Under the pieces are notes generated by a model. It worked only from the letters and a program-made list of their open reading frames with translations. It did no database searches and was not told the origin of the DNA. A stretch of 64,000 bases of DNA from Promerops cafer (Eukaryota > Chordata > Aves > Passeriformes > Nectariniidae), in assembly GCA_013398275.1 (NCBI GenBank), contig VZSE01010148.1, positions 248,001 to 312,000 on the forward strand. The letters are read 5' to 3'. Both the position numbers and the translations under genes were made by a program. Positions within the stretch are counted from its first letter, which is position 1. Every line of letters starts with the position of its first letter. Of the stretch, positions 45,180-55,719 are shown piece after piece.

Positions 45180-45317
45180 TCCCTTTTGCCTTTGCAGACA
45201 CCCCCTTTTTACCCTTTATTTTCTCAGTTCACTACTTCTGTGGCTGTTCTAATTGGATCTGCGGGAGTCCCCATGTTCCCCTCAGAGCCCCAGTGCTGCT
45301 ACAGACTTAGAAAAACT
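45180..45317 (+). repeat. Exon-like duplicated segment, copy 1
   Basis: A pyrimidine-rich tract (CCCTTTTGCCTTTGCAG) ends in AG at 45196-45197, like a good splice acceptor. The following 111 bases (45198-45308) are 86% identical to copy 2 (45996-46105), which lies 798 bases downstream in the same orientation. I count 14 substitutions and one 1-base insertion (in the ATGTTCCCC part). Most of the segment is open in one frame (a PLFSQFTTSVAVLIGSAGVP-like stretch). After the insertion the frame differs from copy 2. There is no consensus donor at its 3' end (ACTTAGAAAA). Confidence 0.75.
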
Positions 45318-45328
45318 CTTACCTTAGG

Positions 45329-45346
45329 GTACAACTCGAGTTGTAC
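45329..45346. repeat. 18-bp perfect palindrome
   Basis: GTACAACTCGAGTTGTAC is its own reverse complement and lies 20 bases after copy 1 of the duplicated segment. Perfect 18-bp palindromes are expected about once per 260 kb by chance, so this one could be accidental. Confidence 0.9.
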
Positions 45347-45516
45347 TTTTCTCCCTCTTTTCTAGTAGAAATCATGTCATTTGTGGAGGGAGCCTTTCCT
45401 TCGGTGGTTAAATTGAACCCAGCTTGTGCAACATGCTTAACTAAATTAGGGAATGGAGAAAATCACTGCTCACCTTGTCCTTAAAGCTCAAAGCCAGGAA
45501 ATGAGAAGGCTACGCT

Positions 45517-45520
<4 letters not shown>

Positions 45521-45550
<30 letters not shown>

Positions 45551-45580
45551 NTTTTTTTTTTTTTTTTTTTTTTTTTTTTT
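45521..45580. repeat. Poly(T) run with one N
   Basis: Thirty T, an N at 45551, and 29 more T. It lies between the two copies of the duplicated segment. Read on the minus strand it would be a poly(A) following ...TTATTTCAGCCCTGG, without an AATAAA signal at the expected distance. The true length is not resolved in the assembly. Confidence 0.95.
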
Positions 45581-45977
45581 CCAGGGCTGAAATAAGAACT
45601 TGTTCCTTCAGATTTTTCAGAGGGAAAGAGTTTGGTCTAGCAAGAAATCAGCTCAGTCAGGGGTATGAAAGAGACCCAGTTTAGGTTCCTGCTGTGAATC
45701 ATGCAATGGATATCACCTCTCTTCCCTTATCCTAAAGGGTTTCTGGTCCTGAGTTTTGAGCAGCAATTCCCCTTTGAGAACATTTACTCTTGAACCTGAC
45801 ACACAGCAGCAGAGAAATTTCAGTTTAATACATCTCTCAATAAATAGAATTAATTACAGGCTGACCTATTTGATGATTGAGGCTGTGCCACGAAATGTCG
45901 GGCCCAGGAACTTCACTTTTCCTTCAGACTTGTTACACAAGGACCATCGAATGGATTTCACCTGGAAGAATTTCCCT

Positions 45978-46113
45978 CTCCCCATGCCTGTGCAGACACC
46001 CTCTTTTTGCCCTTTCTTTTCTCAGCTCACTGCTTCAGTGATTGTCCTGATTGGATCTACAGGACTCCCCATGTCCCCTCAGAGCCCCAGCGCTGCTACA
46101 GACTTGTAAAAAC
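45978..46113 (+). repeat. Exon-like duplicated segment, copy 2
   Basis: This is the counterpart of copy 1. The tract TCCCCATGCCTGTGCAG ends in AG at 45994-45995, and the duplicated 110 bases follow (45996-46105). Here the segment ends ...GACTT|GTAAAAAC, which does contain a GT at the point where an exon might end. The in-frame stretch corresponds to copy 1 through CCCATG and then shifts because of the single-base difference, closing at a stop in TTGTAA. Neither copy resembles a protein family I know. Confidence 0.75.
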
Positions 46114-46114
46114 T

Positions 46115-47553
46115 ATTTTGCTGGATTGCCCTGTCTCATTGGAGGCACTTAAGCACTGAGAGGATAAATTTGGGATTCAGTTCCTATCAGGCATCCCAGT
46201 ATCAACCTGGTGTTGCTGTGGAGCAGCTCTGGTTTGCTCAAACCCCTTCTCAGGGCTTTGCCCAGCTTTCCTGCCAATTAAGCTGATGCACTGCACTTTG
46301 CAGGATTTCCAGTGAGTGGCTATCCATGGAGTCTCCAAGACCTGATTGCTTCAGGGAATATTCCCTGTGTTGCTTTTGATGGAGGGTTGTTTTTTTTTTG
46401 GTGCGTGGTCAAGACCTCCTTTTTGGGCATCTGGACTGGGGGGCATCACCACTGGGCATCACCACTGGGATAGGAAAGTGCAGTGAGGTGGGGCTCCAAG
46501 TGGAGCTACCACTGTAATTTTTATTTTTGAAGAGACATCACACAACTGCCTGGCTGTGTCTCCTGCTTTGCTCCGAGCTGGCTGTGGGGAGGCTGAGGCT
46601 GTGTGCCTGCTGCCAGGGAGAGCAGGGTGCAGGGGAGCAGGGCTGCTGGAGCGAGCTGGGTCCATATGTCCGTAGGCATCCCGAGACTGGCGCAATATGG
46701 AGCGGCTCAGGGTTTGATGAATGTTGTCATTAGTGGTCGTGGCACTTACAGGCTCCCATTTATCCTGAGCTACAGTGATTTATGTCCAGAGCACATATCC
46801 AGGCACAAAGTACTTTAAAAACTTGGGGGGGGAGCTCTCTAAGAGCTTTAGCCTCTTCCCCACAAACTAATCCTGGTTAGAAATATGCCAGGGAGCCACT
46901 GTGACAGGGATCCTTCCCTCCTCCCCATGGTTGTCCTCTCTGCCCCTCTGCCTGCAGCTCCTACATTGAGAAGACCCCTAATCCCTAAAAACTTGACTTT
47001 TAAAGGTTTCTGACATTTCTCCCTCTCCTCACACAGCCTAGAGTGCATTTTCAAAGCTGCCTGCTCATGCCAGGGTGGTGATGCAGGGATTGCACCCGTC
47101 TGGTGTGGAATGAGCTTGGAAACCTCACTGACAGTGTGACAGAGGAAAATGCAGGAGGGGAAAAGAGGTGGAGGACAGGTTTGATTGTTTGGTAAAAACT
47201 CTTAGATTTCTGTCCTCCCTACTCCCAATTAATTTTCAGTTGGGCAAAAGGAAAACTCAAAGCCAAGAATTGCATTATGATACCAGGAAAAGTTGCCTTC
47301 CCCACTTTTGTTAGCTATGAATAACTTTTTAAAGAGTCAAAATGACAAATGCCAGGCGTTCAAACCCAAAGTTTTTATTGAACCCAAGTGAGGTTTTTTT
47401 CCCCTCCTTCTGTTCCATTTTAAGAAAAATAGACCATTTTTGTCCTGATTTGGATGAGGAAGCTGATCTCAATCTTTTAGAGAATGGGAACTCAGCTTTC
47501 TGATGAGCTCTGCCTGAGTATGGACTCCCCAGTCAGCAGTTTAATGCCATTCT
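46115..47553. other. Gene-free stretch
   Basis: No exon, RNA or named repeat is recognised. A 13-base tandem pair (GGCATCACCACTG, twice) lies at 46442-46467. Confidence 0.55.
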
Positions 47554-47554
47554 A

Positions 47555-47648
47555 TTCATTTACACCCGTGTAAATCAGGAGTAATTGTCCTGAATCAATG
47601 TCACCGTGATTGACCAGATTTTCAGAAGAGCTGAGCTCCCAGCTAAGC
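47555..47648 (+). mobile_element. Old amniote repeat with 'ttacacc...gtgtaaatcaggagtaa'
   Basis: 'TCATTTACACCCGTGTAAAT' + 'CAGGAGTAATTGTCCTGAAT' fits the old amniote repeat motif 'tttacaccagtgtaaatcaggagtaactccattgaagtcaatg'. The next part, 'GATTTTCAGAAGAGCTGAGC' + TCCC, fits 'gattttcagaggtgctgagcaccc', another piece of the same class. It shares its motif set with the fragment at 40.83 kb. Family naming is uncertain. Such fragments are known to be over-represented among conserved noncoding elements. Confidence 0.58.
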
Positions 47649-47649
47649 C

Positions 47650-48248
47650 CCTGCCATACGTGGCCAGATGTATTTATTTATTTCATTTAAAGAGCTCCGT
47701 GGATACCTATCCCCTCTGAAATTGGGCTCTGAGTGACAATATTGAATGCTGATTGCAGCTTGTCAGAAAATGAGGGAGGGGAGGAAAAGCAATATTTGCA
47801 AAATGCTTTGAAAAAGAGTTGGGTTTTTGTTGTTTTTTTTTTTTTTTCTTTCTTCTTTTCAAAGGGCGTTGTGTTTTTCTCAGTTAACTTCCATCCTCCT
47901 CCCCCTTCCAAGATTTTGTGTGCACTTCCTGCTTTCTATTCTTGAGTATCTCTCCCTGCCTCTGCCTGGGAGATGCATCGCAGCACAAAATGTGCATGAG
48001 ACACCCCATGGAGTGAGGGGCTGCTGAAAAAGGACCCCCCAGAGGCCATGTGCTCCCCAAACCTCTGCTGGGGTAACAGCTGTCCTCCCTGGGTGTGAGC
48101 CTTCCCCTGTAGCCAAAGGCTCGAGCAAGTCTCGGGGCACATTTTAAAGGTTTTGAGTTTGTTTTCCTCAAGGGTAGCCCTGTGCAAAGGTGAAGGTGGG
48201 GGATGGACACTGGAAAGGACAGGGTCCATTTGAGTGACATTTAAACAA
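47650..48248. other. Gene-free stretch with a T-run
   Basis: No exon is seen. A T-rich run (GTTTTTTTTTTTTTTTC and following) lies at 47829-47860, between otherwise unique sequence. Confidence 0.55.
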
Positions 48249-48249
48249 C

Positions 48250-48352
48250 CTGCCCTAGGGGAAGGTGTCCCTACCCTCGGCAGGGGTTTGGACTGGAGGA
48301 TCCTGGAGGTCCCTTCCAGCCCACACCGTTGTCGCACTCTGTGCTTCTGTGT
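48250..48352 (+). mobile_element. CR1 LINE 3' end fragment
   Basis: In sense orientation: 'GGGGAAGGTGTCCCTACCCT' 'CGGCAGGGGTTTGGACTGGA' 'GGATCCTGGAGGTCCCTTCC' 'AGCCCACACC', and then a tail ACTCTGTGCTTCTGTG that is a worn form of the ATTCTATG octamer repeat. About 100 bp. It has the true 3' terminus of CR1, so the insertion end is near 48350. Confidence 0.9.
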
Positions 48353-48354
48353 GC

Positions 48355-51300
48355 TTTGCCCACATGTGCCATGGTTGGATTCCACTCTGCAGCTCTGCCA
48401 TCATCCCTAAATGTCCTCTGAAGCCTTTTCCAGCCACAGTAGGAAGATGAGTGCAGGGGAGCAGCCACCAAAGGGAGATGTGGGGCACCCTGTGTGGGGC
48501 ACCCTCTATGGGGCTCCTCTGGCTCTGCCTGAAGCCAAAACCCACCAATTTGTCCTCCTGGGCACACTTTAATCTTTGAGGTGGCCTTGCTGCCCCTCCC
48601 TTACCCGTGCTGCGGTGTTCCCAGGCATCCTGCGTGCACAGAAGGGCTGGCTGCTGCCCCGAGGCTCTGCCCCGGAGGCGGAGTTCATTAATTGCCTCTC
48701 CTCCAACCTCCCTGCCGCTGCCCTGCTCTCCCCTTCACTCAGGCTGGTGAACGGACGGAGAGCACCTCGGGGATCCAGGGTGTGCCAGGGCCGGCGGGGG
48801 GACGGGCACAGGGCCTGGGGGAAGGAAGGTGCTCTGTGCGTGTTGAACCACATGTTCTCATTTGGATCCGCATGGAATATGGAAGGCAAGCAGAAACCCA
48901 GTTAGTGACCTCTGAACTAGCCCATGTTATCTCTGGGAACACGCTGCCATCTGCCAGCTCCTCCGCCGCCCCACGGCCCCTTCCCTCTGCCCAGCTACAT
49001 GAAACAGGTGGTGGAGATGGTGTCTGGTCTGGAGACCCCACGCAGGGGCCAAGATTTAATAAAACAAAGCCTAACCACCCGCCACCCCTCAAAAACATCC
49101 CCCAGCCCATGGCTGTCTGCAGCCTCCTCTCTTGCCCTCAGTTGTCACCCTGTGTTCACTCATCCTGCAGATCGACTCGGCTTGGGAAATTCTGGCTTCG
49201 CTGCCCCTGCAAGGGCAGAGAGCATCTCAGAGCACTGATGAGGAGATCTTTTGACTGGTGATAGCTGGGCTGACAGGGCTCAGCTCACACCACAGGCTGC
49301 TGTCAGCAGTTTGCTGTCTGCTGTGATCAGAGAAAGCTGCCCCCAGACAGAAATAGGGAGATTTCCAGGGAGAACGCAGGAAAAAAAAACCCCTTGCAGT
49401 TCTGGCATCTGAGCTTGCTGGATCTGGGCATTGCTACAATGAAACCCAGAGGTGGGAGACAGGAAGAGCTGGTGTCAGAGATGCTGCTGACGTGAACTGG
49501 CAAGGGAAGGCTGTTCCCTGGTGCTGACCTTGCTCTCGGGTGGAAGCTGTCTCTGGGATGTTTGCAGGGATCTGGGCATGGGTGGCCACGTGCGGGTTTG
49601 TCCTCACTGCCATGACACGGCACAAAGGGAAGCAAATGGCAACAGCATGACCTGGGTGCCATGCCCGGGGTGCTGGGAATAGATGGAGTTGCCCAGCAGC
49701 CCCTGCCTGAGCTCTGAGTTTGCCCCTGTGTTCTGAGAGGCTCAGGGCATGGGCAGAGGGGTTGGTGGCACCCACAGCTTGTGTGCCACTGGGAGAAGGA
49801 AGGAGAAAAACAAAAGGCATGGCTCCCTGCACCAAGCTGCCTGGTGGGACAGTGAGAGGGACACTCCCCCAGCTTGTCCCTCTCTGTGACTGGCCGAGAT
49901 TTGGCCGTGCCACTTTTCCCCCCCAGCAGCCTGGATAATTGTGTGTTTACAGTAAAATTGACAGATGGGAGTTTCAGTGTTTCACGGAGGCAGATGGCAT
50001 CAGAGGAGGGTGGGAAAAGTCTGGCAAGGAAATGCCAAGCGGCTATCCTCATGCCAAAGCTGCAGCATATGCCTGCCTTATGCAAAGCAGCCCTGTTTTC
50101 CTCCAGAAAAGTTCAGGGAGGTAGAGCTGTGAATCAATAACCTGGGTCTCCTGTCAAATGCTGCACAAGCCCATGGTGTCTGTCTTTCCCAGCTAGAGAG
50201 AAGTGTCTGTGAACACGGGAAGAGGGAAGGAATTTGAAAACTGACCCCTGGCTCCAGCTGTGTGTGGGCCCAGGTGGGGCTGGAATGATGTTGACACCTC
50301 GGTAGGTTTGGGATGGTTTAGGACTATCCTTGAGCACTTTTTTCCCTTCTCCTCCCTTTTTCTCACAACTCCAGCTATGGAGAAAGGACCTGGATTACCC
50401 TGAGGTGTGGGTTTCTCCAGGGCATGACAAGGGGTGCATAGAAAAGAGGAGAAGCTGTATCTGAACACAGACAGCTTCAGAGCACTGGGTTTGGGTGCTG
50501 AAAGGAGGCACAAAGCAGGTTCTCTGTGGATGTGCTTTGGGCCCACTCACACCAATATCTTCTGCCCTCACACTCACACTGCAGGGCTGGGGCTGTGGCA
50601 GGAGCCCATGAACATGTCACATTTGTCACTGCAGATCTACTCCATTCATTGACCTGCAGATTTTCTCATTTATTCTGCTAGTGACCACTACCCTCCCCTC
50701 TCCTTGCCCCTCGAAATCTCCAAGTCCTCTGGGACAGGTGCAGGGATAATTTTCCATTTTATATCATTGCCCAAGCTCATCTGAGGGCTATCACTTCTAG
50801 GCCATGGTGGGGGCTAAGCACCAGGCAAAGAACAATTTGTGCAAAGAACCCTTTAAATCCAAATTACTGGGCTCTCCTTGCCACCAAATAGGCTGTAAAG
50901 AAACGTAGAAACTTTACTGGGGCACAGACATCAGGATCAGCTTCTCAAAAACCACAAAGGAAGATTTATTTGCCAGGAAGGCCCAGGACTGTGCTTTAAA
51001 CCTCCTCTGAAAGCAGTTTTCTCCACTGAGGCTGCCAGCACAGTGTACAGCTTGCTGGGAGAATCCAGGTTTTCAGGATCTTTCCAGGTTTTCAATATCT
51101 TCTTCAGAGCCCCTAATATTAAGTTGCCAACAAGAAGGCTGGTAAGTGAGGAGGACTCCACCTATGCAAGAAGGAATAGTGGATTCAGGAATTATCAGGC
51201 TGCTCAAACACAAGATAAATCATTGGAGGAGGCAGATACTTCTCTATTAGGGACATGCCACACTCCCCAGCAGTGGTGGCTGTGTGCAGGGGGAATGCTG

Positions 51301-53700
51301 GGGGGGAATGCAGTGTCAGGGCTCAAAGCCTGATCCTGCATCATGCAGGGGAAGCAGCACAATGTGCTGGGCCCCCTCAGCTCCCACAAAATCCATGGCA
51401 GGGATGATGTCTCTGCAGCTCACTGAAGTTTTTCTATCCAATCACCGACAGTTTAAGCTCACTGCTGAATCCTTCAATGGGATTTAGAGGAAATCTGTTG
51501 CAGAACAAAAATTGAGGTGAATTAAGTGATAGCTGCCAAGGAAAAGGAGCCTGTAGTCAGGGGAATTAAGAAGTTGTCTCCCCTTGGGGCCATTCCCTTT
51601 GCTGGGCTGAAGGCCCAGGGTTTATTACCCTGCTTGTGGGGTGCAGCTGAGTTCCTGCACCCCATCGAGATGGCAGGGATTTGAAAGAGAGAGAAAAACA
51701 ACCTGAACATGCCTCTTTCCCTCCCAAGAATAATTGACTGCAGTAAATGAGTGGCCAGAGCTGATCTATCACATTCAGTGAGGCTCTGAGAGCCCATTTC
51801 TCACAGAGCTGGGCCACCTGTAAGGCAGAGTGAACAGAATTCCTGGATTACCCCTCAGCACTGGAAGCTCAGCAGAGCTTTGGAGGAGGGAGGGAGCAGG
51901 GAGAATGGTGCTCCAGCTTTGCTCTTCCTTTCTTTCCCACTCACCCATTTTTATTCGGAGGAGTTCACGTGGGGATCCTCGTCCTCAGGCAGGTGGGTGG
52001 TTGGGATGAGTGTTCTTGGAGGCTGAAAACATCCAGGTTTTTATATCTGTGTGGCTGATATCTACATATGTATAGGAAAGCAAACTCTTTACCAGTACTT
52101 CTCGAAAAGTGGTACCAAGATACAGCAGAAAAACACAACCTCCAGCACAAAATACAGTTACAGCAGCAGATTTTGGAACGTAAAATCCCAGACTGTGTGA
52201 AGTGGTAAGAAAGTGAGGTAATCCCTTGGGAGCAGCCAAGTGTCCCTGTCCTTTCCTGACCTGGGGAGGCAGGGCTTGCAAAGCAATGACAGGCTGAGCC
52301 TTTTCCAAGCCTCTGGATGTAATGATGGGATTTTAACCAAGTAAGAGCATTGAGGTGCTCTGCAGAGGAAAGCAAAGTTCAGCCCATTCCTGCAGAGCCC
52401 CCCTTGGTGCAGGATGGGATGGAGGGGGCATACAACACCACAGAGAGCCCAGGGAACAGGGATGATATACCAAATATTCCATTATGGCTTCCCATAGACA
52501 ATCCCACAGGAAGGGATGGGGTCCCTCTGAGGGACAGTGACCCTGCAGCTTTACCAGTGCCAGTGTTCCTGCTGTACAGGGAGTTCCTGAGGCACTGCAG
52601 CTGCCCTCGGGCACTGATGGCAGCTGCTGAGGCTGGGGGTGTTTCACAGGGTAGAGGAGCTGCAGCTGCACTGTGCAGAACGAGCCGGGGCTGAAGAGCG
52701 AGGGAAGAGCAGGCAGGGGATGGAGGAGAGCAGGACACTCCTTAGATCATGCTTGACTTGCAAAGCCAGAGTCATCCTTGATGGAACTGCTGCAGTCCGT
52801 GCTCAAGAACACTGACTGATGGCTGGTTCTCTGTGGTCAGGACAGAAATATCCCCAGGCCAGGCCTCCCTGGATGCTTTTGTCATTTGTTTACAGCAGTT
52901 CCAGTGTGGCCTTGTGCTGGGCCAGCTGGGAAGGGTGACCAGAACCAGTGATTTTTGTTCACATTCCTGATCAGGACAGCAGCACTCCTGACTTTGCTGG
53001 GAGTGCCATGTGTGTCCCACACTGGAGCAGCACAGGTGGGAGGCACAGGAGGCCCCAGTGCTGTGGGGACCAGGACATGTCCCAGGTGCCTCCACTCAGC
53101 TCCTGGCTCCCAAGCCCTGGTTCTGCACAGCCCCAGCCATGGATCTGTCAGGCTGATCTGCTGCTGTCCCTTCTGCTCTCTGGCCTTTCATCTCTGCCTT
53201 TTTCCCCACTCCCTTTATTCTCCTCTTACTGTCCTTAACCAGTCACGCCCTATTACCTGCCTTCATCTGCAAAAGCATCTCCTCTCTGACAGACCTGGGT
53301 TTGGCTGGATGTGGGCAGAACACATCAGCTCTAGTTTTTGTATTTTTAATTTCTTTTTTGTGTGTGTGAGACTTTAAACTGCCTGTTGGCTCTTGGGATC
53401 CGTCTTGCTCCTTTGTTAACTTTGCAGGGATGCTTTCTCAGCTCCTTTCTTGCAGAAAGAGGGCCCTGGGTGGGGGATGAAGGACCAGGATTATGGATTG
53501 GTCACTCTCCCTGTCTCTGTCTGAACAAATGTCATCTCCTGAGTCTGGACAAGGTAACCAATGGGCTCAGAGCCTGGATAGCACATTCCTTGTGAGGAAG
53601 GAGGTGGAGAGGAACAGGGAGTGAATCTTTCCCTGTGCTGTCTGAAACCAGGATGCCATCCCTGTGACCTTGGAGAAGGCACTGGCATTTCTCCCTCAGG
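48355..53700. other. Gene-free stretch
   Basis: No exon or RNA gene is recognised. CpG density rises mildly at 48590-48810. The longest frame of the window (49327-50085 minus, 252 codons) is Ser/Pro/Cys/His-rich. It has strong shadows on the other strand and no domain or signal I can name, so it is treated as chance. The parts at 51277-51323 and 48470-48525 show short local GGGG-containing duplications. Confidence 0.5.
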
Positions 53701-53776
53701 CTGTCAGTGCTTTGAGAACAGGAACAGCCTCTCGTTAGGTGGTACATATAAATATATCATTTAGCACAGTGGTGGG
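53701..53776 (+). mobile_element. Old L2/SINE 3' tail remnant
   Basis: 'GTGCTTTGAGAACAGGAACA' + 'GCCTCTCG...' and ending 'TTTAGCACAGTGGTGGG' follows the widely shared 'agctctttgagggcagggactgtct...cagcgcctagcacaatgggg' tail of L2-type elements and their SINE partners. It is well decayed. Confidence 0.55.
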
Positions 53777-54127
53777 TGTCTTTCCTGCTATTATAGTAAT
53801 GACCTGTCTGCTTCCCTCCCATCTCCTGAGAAGAGAGAAGTGCTTCTCTGTCTCTGGGTATGAATAGCAGGATGGGGTTTGCTGCTGGATTTTGAGCTGA
53901 GAAAGGACTCAAGCTTTTCCTTTTCCCTTTAAAAATGAATTTGGCACTGGTTGCTGTGGCTGGCTAAGCCTGGTGAGTGGTGGTTGGTCTGTACCTGAGA
54001 GCAGCATGGACCATCCTTGTGTTCACCCTGTCTCAGACTTCCTCCCTTGTTAGCAAAGACACCTGTGACATGTGAGCCAGGAGGAAGTGACCTCCTGCTG
54101 GTGCCACCATGGCTGTGTCCTCCCACC

Positions 54128-54176
54128 AAAATGTTCCTCAGTTTCCCTGTGTATAAAATGATAATATTGATCTGTC
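54128..54176 (-). mobile_element. Possible MIR SINE remnant
   Basis: 'TTCCTCAGTTTCCCTGTGTA' + 'TAAAATGATAATATTGATCT' closely follows reversed MIR ('cctcagtttcctcatctgtaaaatgataatactgacct'). This is one of the clearer short MIR matches in the window. Confidence 0.6.
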
Positions 54177-54179
54177 ATC

Positions 54180-55645
54180 AAGGTGGCTCTTAAATTGCCC
54201 CTGGGCCTTCAGAGCTGCAGCACAGGACCCAAACCACTCCCCTCCCTATTTCTGATCCCCCTGGGAATGCAACACAGTGAGAATTGGACAGGGAGGTGCC
54301 GGATCCCCTGCTCAGGACTGCAGCTGCAGCTGCAGCAGCTGCCGGGAAGCCAAGCAGGAGTAAATCTGCCACTGGCAGAGGTGAAGGGGGCATGAGAGAA
54401 GGACACGATTGTTTCTTCCCCAGAGGGGGAGAAGAAAGGGAAGAGATGGAAAATTAATTTAGTGACTTCCAACAGCTGGAAGAGGAGTTCTTCGTAGGGT
54501 TCAGCACAGGAGCTGTAAGGAAGTGGAGCAAGGAGGAGACCAAAGGATCTGAAATCGTTGGGATGACTGAGTCTGTGAGTCAGCTGACAAGGAAACCCTT
54601 CCCTGGACCAAAAGGACCTGCTCTGGCAAGGCAGAAATGCTGCCCTGAGGCACACAAGACCAAGATGTCCATGTGCCAGGAGTGCTGGAAACGCTGGGAT
54701 GCAGGAAGGGGGAGCAAAGAGGGAAGGAGGGAGAAATACGTGAGCTAAGGAGGTGGGCAGGCAGGCCCTGCTGTGGGGGAAGGTTAAACTCATATTGATC
54801 TGTACAAGGAAAACATTCTCACTGCTTCTCATCCTCCTTTCAGATGATCCCGCATCAAATAAAAAAAGGGCTGTTTTCCAAGCCTGGCTTTGGAGATCTT
54901 TTCAATGATATAGCAGATAAACAGCCGCTTGCTGACAGTGAAGGTGCCAAAGTGATTTTTTGATGATATAAGCTGGGCTGGGAGGGAGGAGGGACAGGAG
55001 AGGTTGCTGAACATGATGGAATAAGGAGGAAGGTGAGAGGCAGGGCTGGAGCCAAGGACACTGGGATGATGGGAGACAGCTCAACACAAGGCGAGGGGAT
55101 GTGTGGCAGGGAAGGGAATGCCCAGTGCCAGGAACTAGATCTGGATTCCTCTCTTGGGATATCCCAGCAGTGCTCCGAGCTCTGTCCCCCAGAGAAAACA
55201 GGGTCTTTATTCACCTCTGCTCCAGGCCAGGATCCTTGGCAGAGCACAACTAGCTTCATTTCAGGAACAGACACAAAGCATACCACAACCCTTCTGCCAC
55301 TTGCAGCTTTGGAAGTTTTTATTCCTTGCATAACACACGGGTGTTGGGCGTAGCATAAATGAAGGAGACAGGGAGCTGAGGCCCCATCCCACGGCCACAG
55401 GACAAAGATGAATTTCCTCTCCACAGCATGGCTGGTTCCCAACACTGGTGGAACCGGTGAGAACTTCAGGGGCAAAGGAGAGGCTTCCTGGTGTCCTGGA
55501 CTCCACACAAACTCTACTTATCCCTTATTCCTTTGGGCAGTTCTCTCCCACGTCCCTGGCCTCGGTGCTCCCAGCTGTCTGCTGGAGCTGAGTGCTTCCC
55601 TGCACACAGCCCTGAGATATTCCTATGAAAGGCTGTGTCTAACTG
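54180..55645. other. Gene-free stretch with a CAGCTG cluster
   Basis: No exon is seen. Frames at 54209-54832 minus (207 codons) and 54855-55508 minus (217 codons) lack recognisable domains and are overlapped by plus frames. At 54318-54341 the sequence CTGCAGCTGCAGCTGCAGCAGCTG (three CAGCTG E-boxes, given here in overlapping pieces) is a short simple repeat. Confidence 0.5.
54318..54341. repeat. CTGCAG/CAGCTG hexamer cluster
   Basis: Three overlapping CAGCTG E-box palindromes are interleaved with CTGCAG palindromes within 24 bases. This is a short simple-sequence run that may bind bHLH proteins or form a small hairpin. Function is not shown. Confidence 0.7.
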
Positions 55646-55647
55646 TG

Positions 55648-55716
55648 AAGTATTATTATTGCACACCTTTTGGAAAGTGCCTTGAGACGTCTTGGAATGA
55701 TAAGGTGCTATAAGGC
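55648..55716 (+). mobile_element. Old SINE/L2-type 3' tail remnant
   Basis: 'AAGTATTATTATTGCACACC' then 'TTTTGGAAAGTGCCTTGAGA' 'CGTCTTGGAATGATAAGGTG' 'CTATAAGG'. This fits the amniote SINE tail 'aaagcgctttgagatctttggatgaaaagcgctatataa'. The match to the whole ordered motif makes it more convincing than the short MIR scraps. Confidence 0.6.
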
Positions 55717-55719
55717 GGG

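Noticed and set aside
46442..46467. CRISPR-like or minisatellite array
   Set aside because: Only two copies of a 13-base unit, without spacers. It is a small tandem duplication.
49327..50085. Longest open frame of the window (252 codons, minus strand)
   Set aside because: It is rich in Ser, Pro, Cys and His, has no recognisable domain, and long frames overlap it on both strands. The DNA is simply stop-poor.
54855..55508. 217-codon minus-strand frame
   Set aside because: No domain or exon structure, plus-strand frames cover the same bases, and composition matches the surrounding noncoding DNA.
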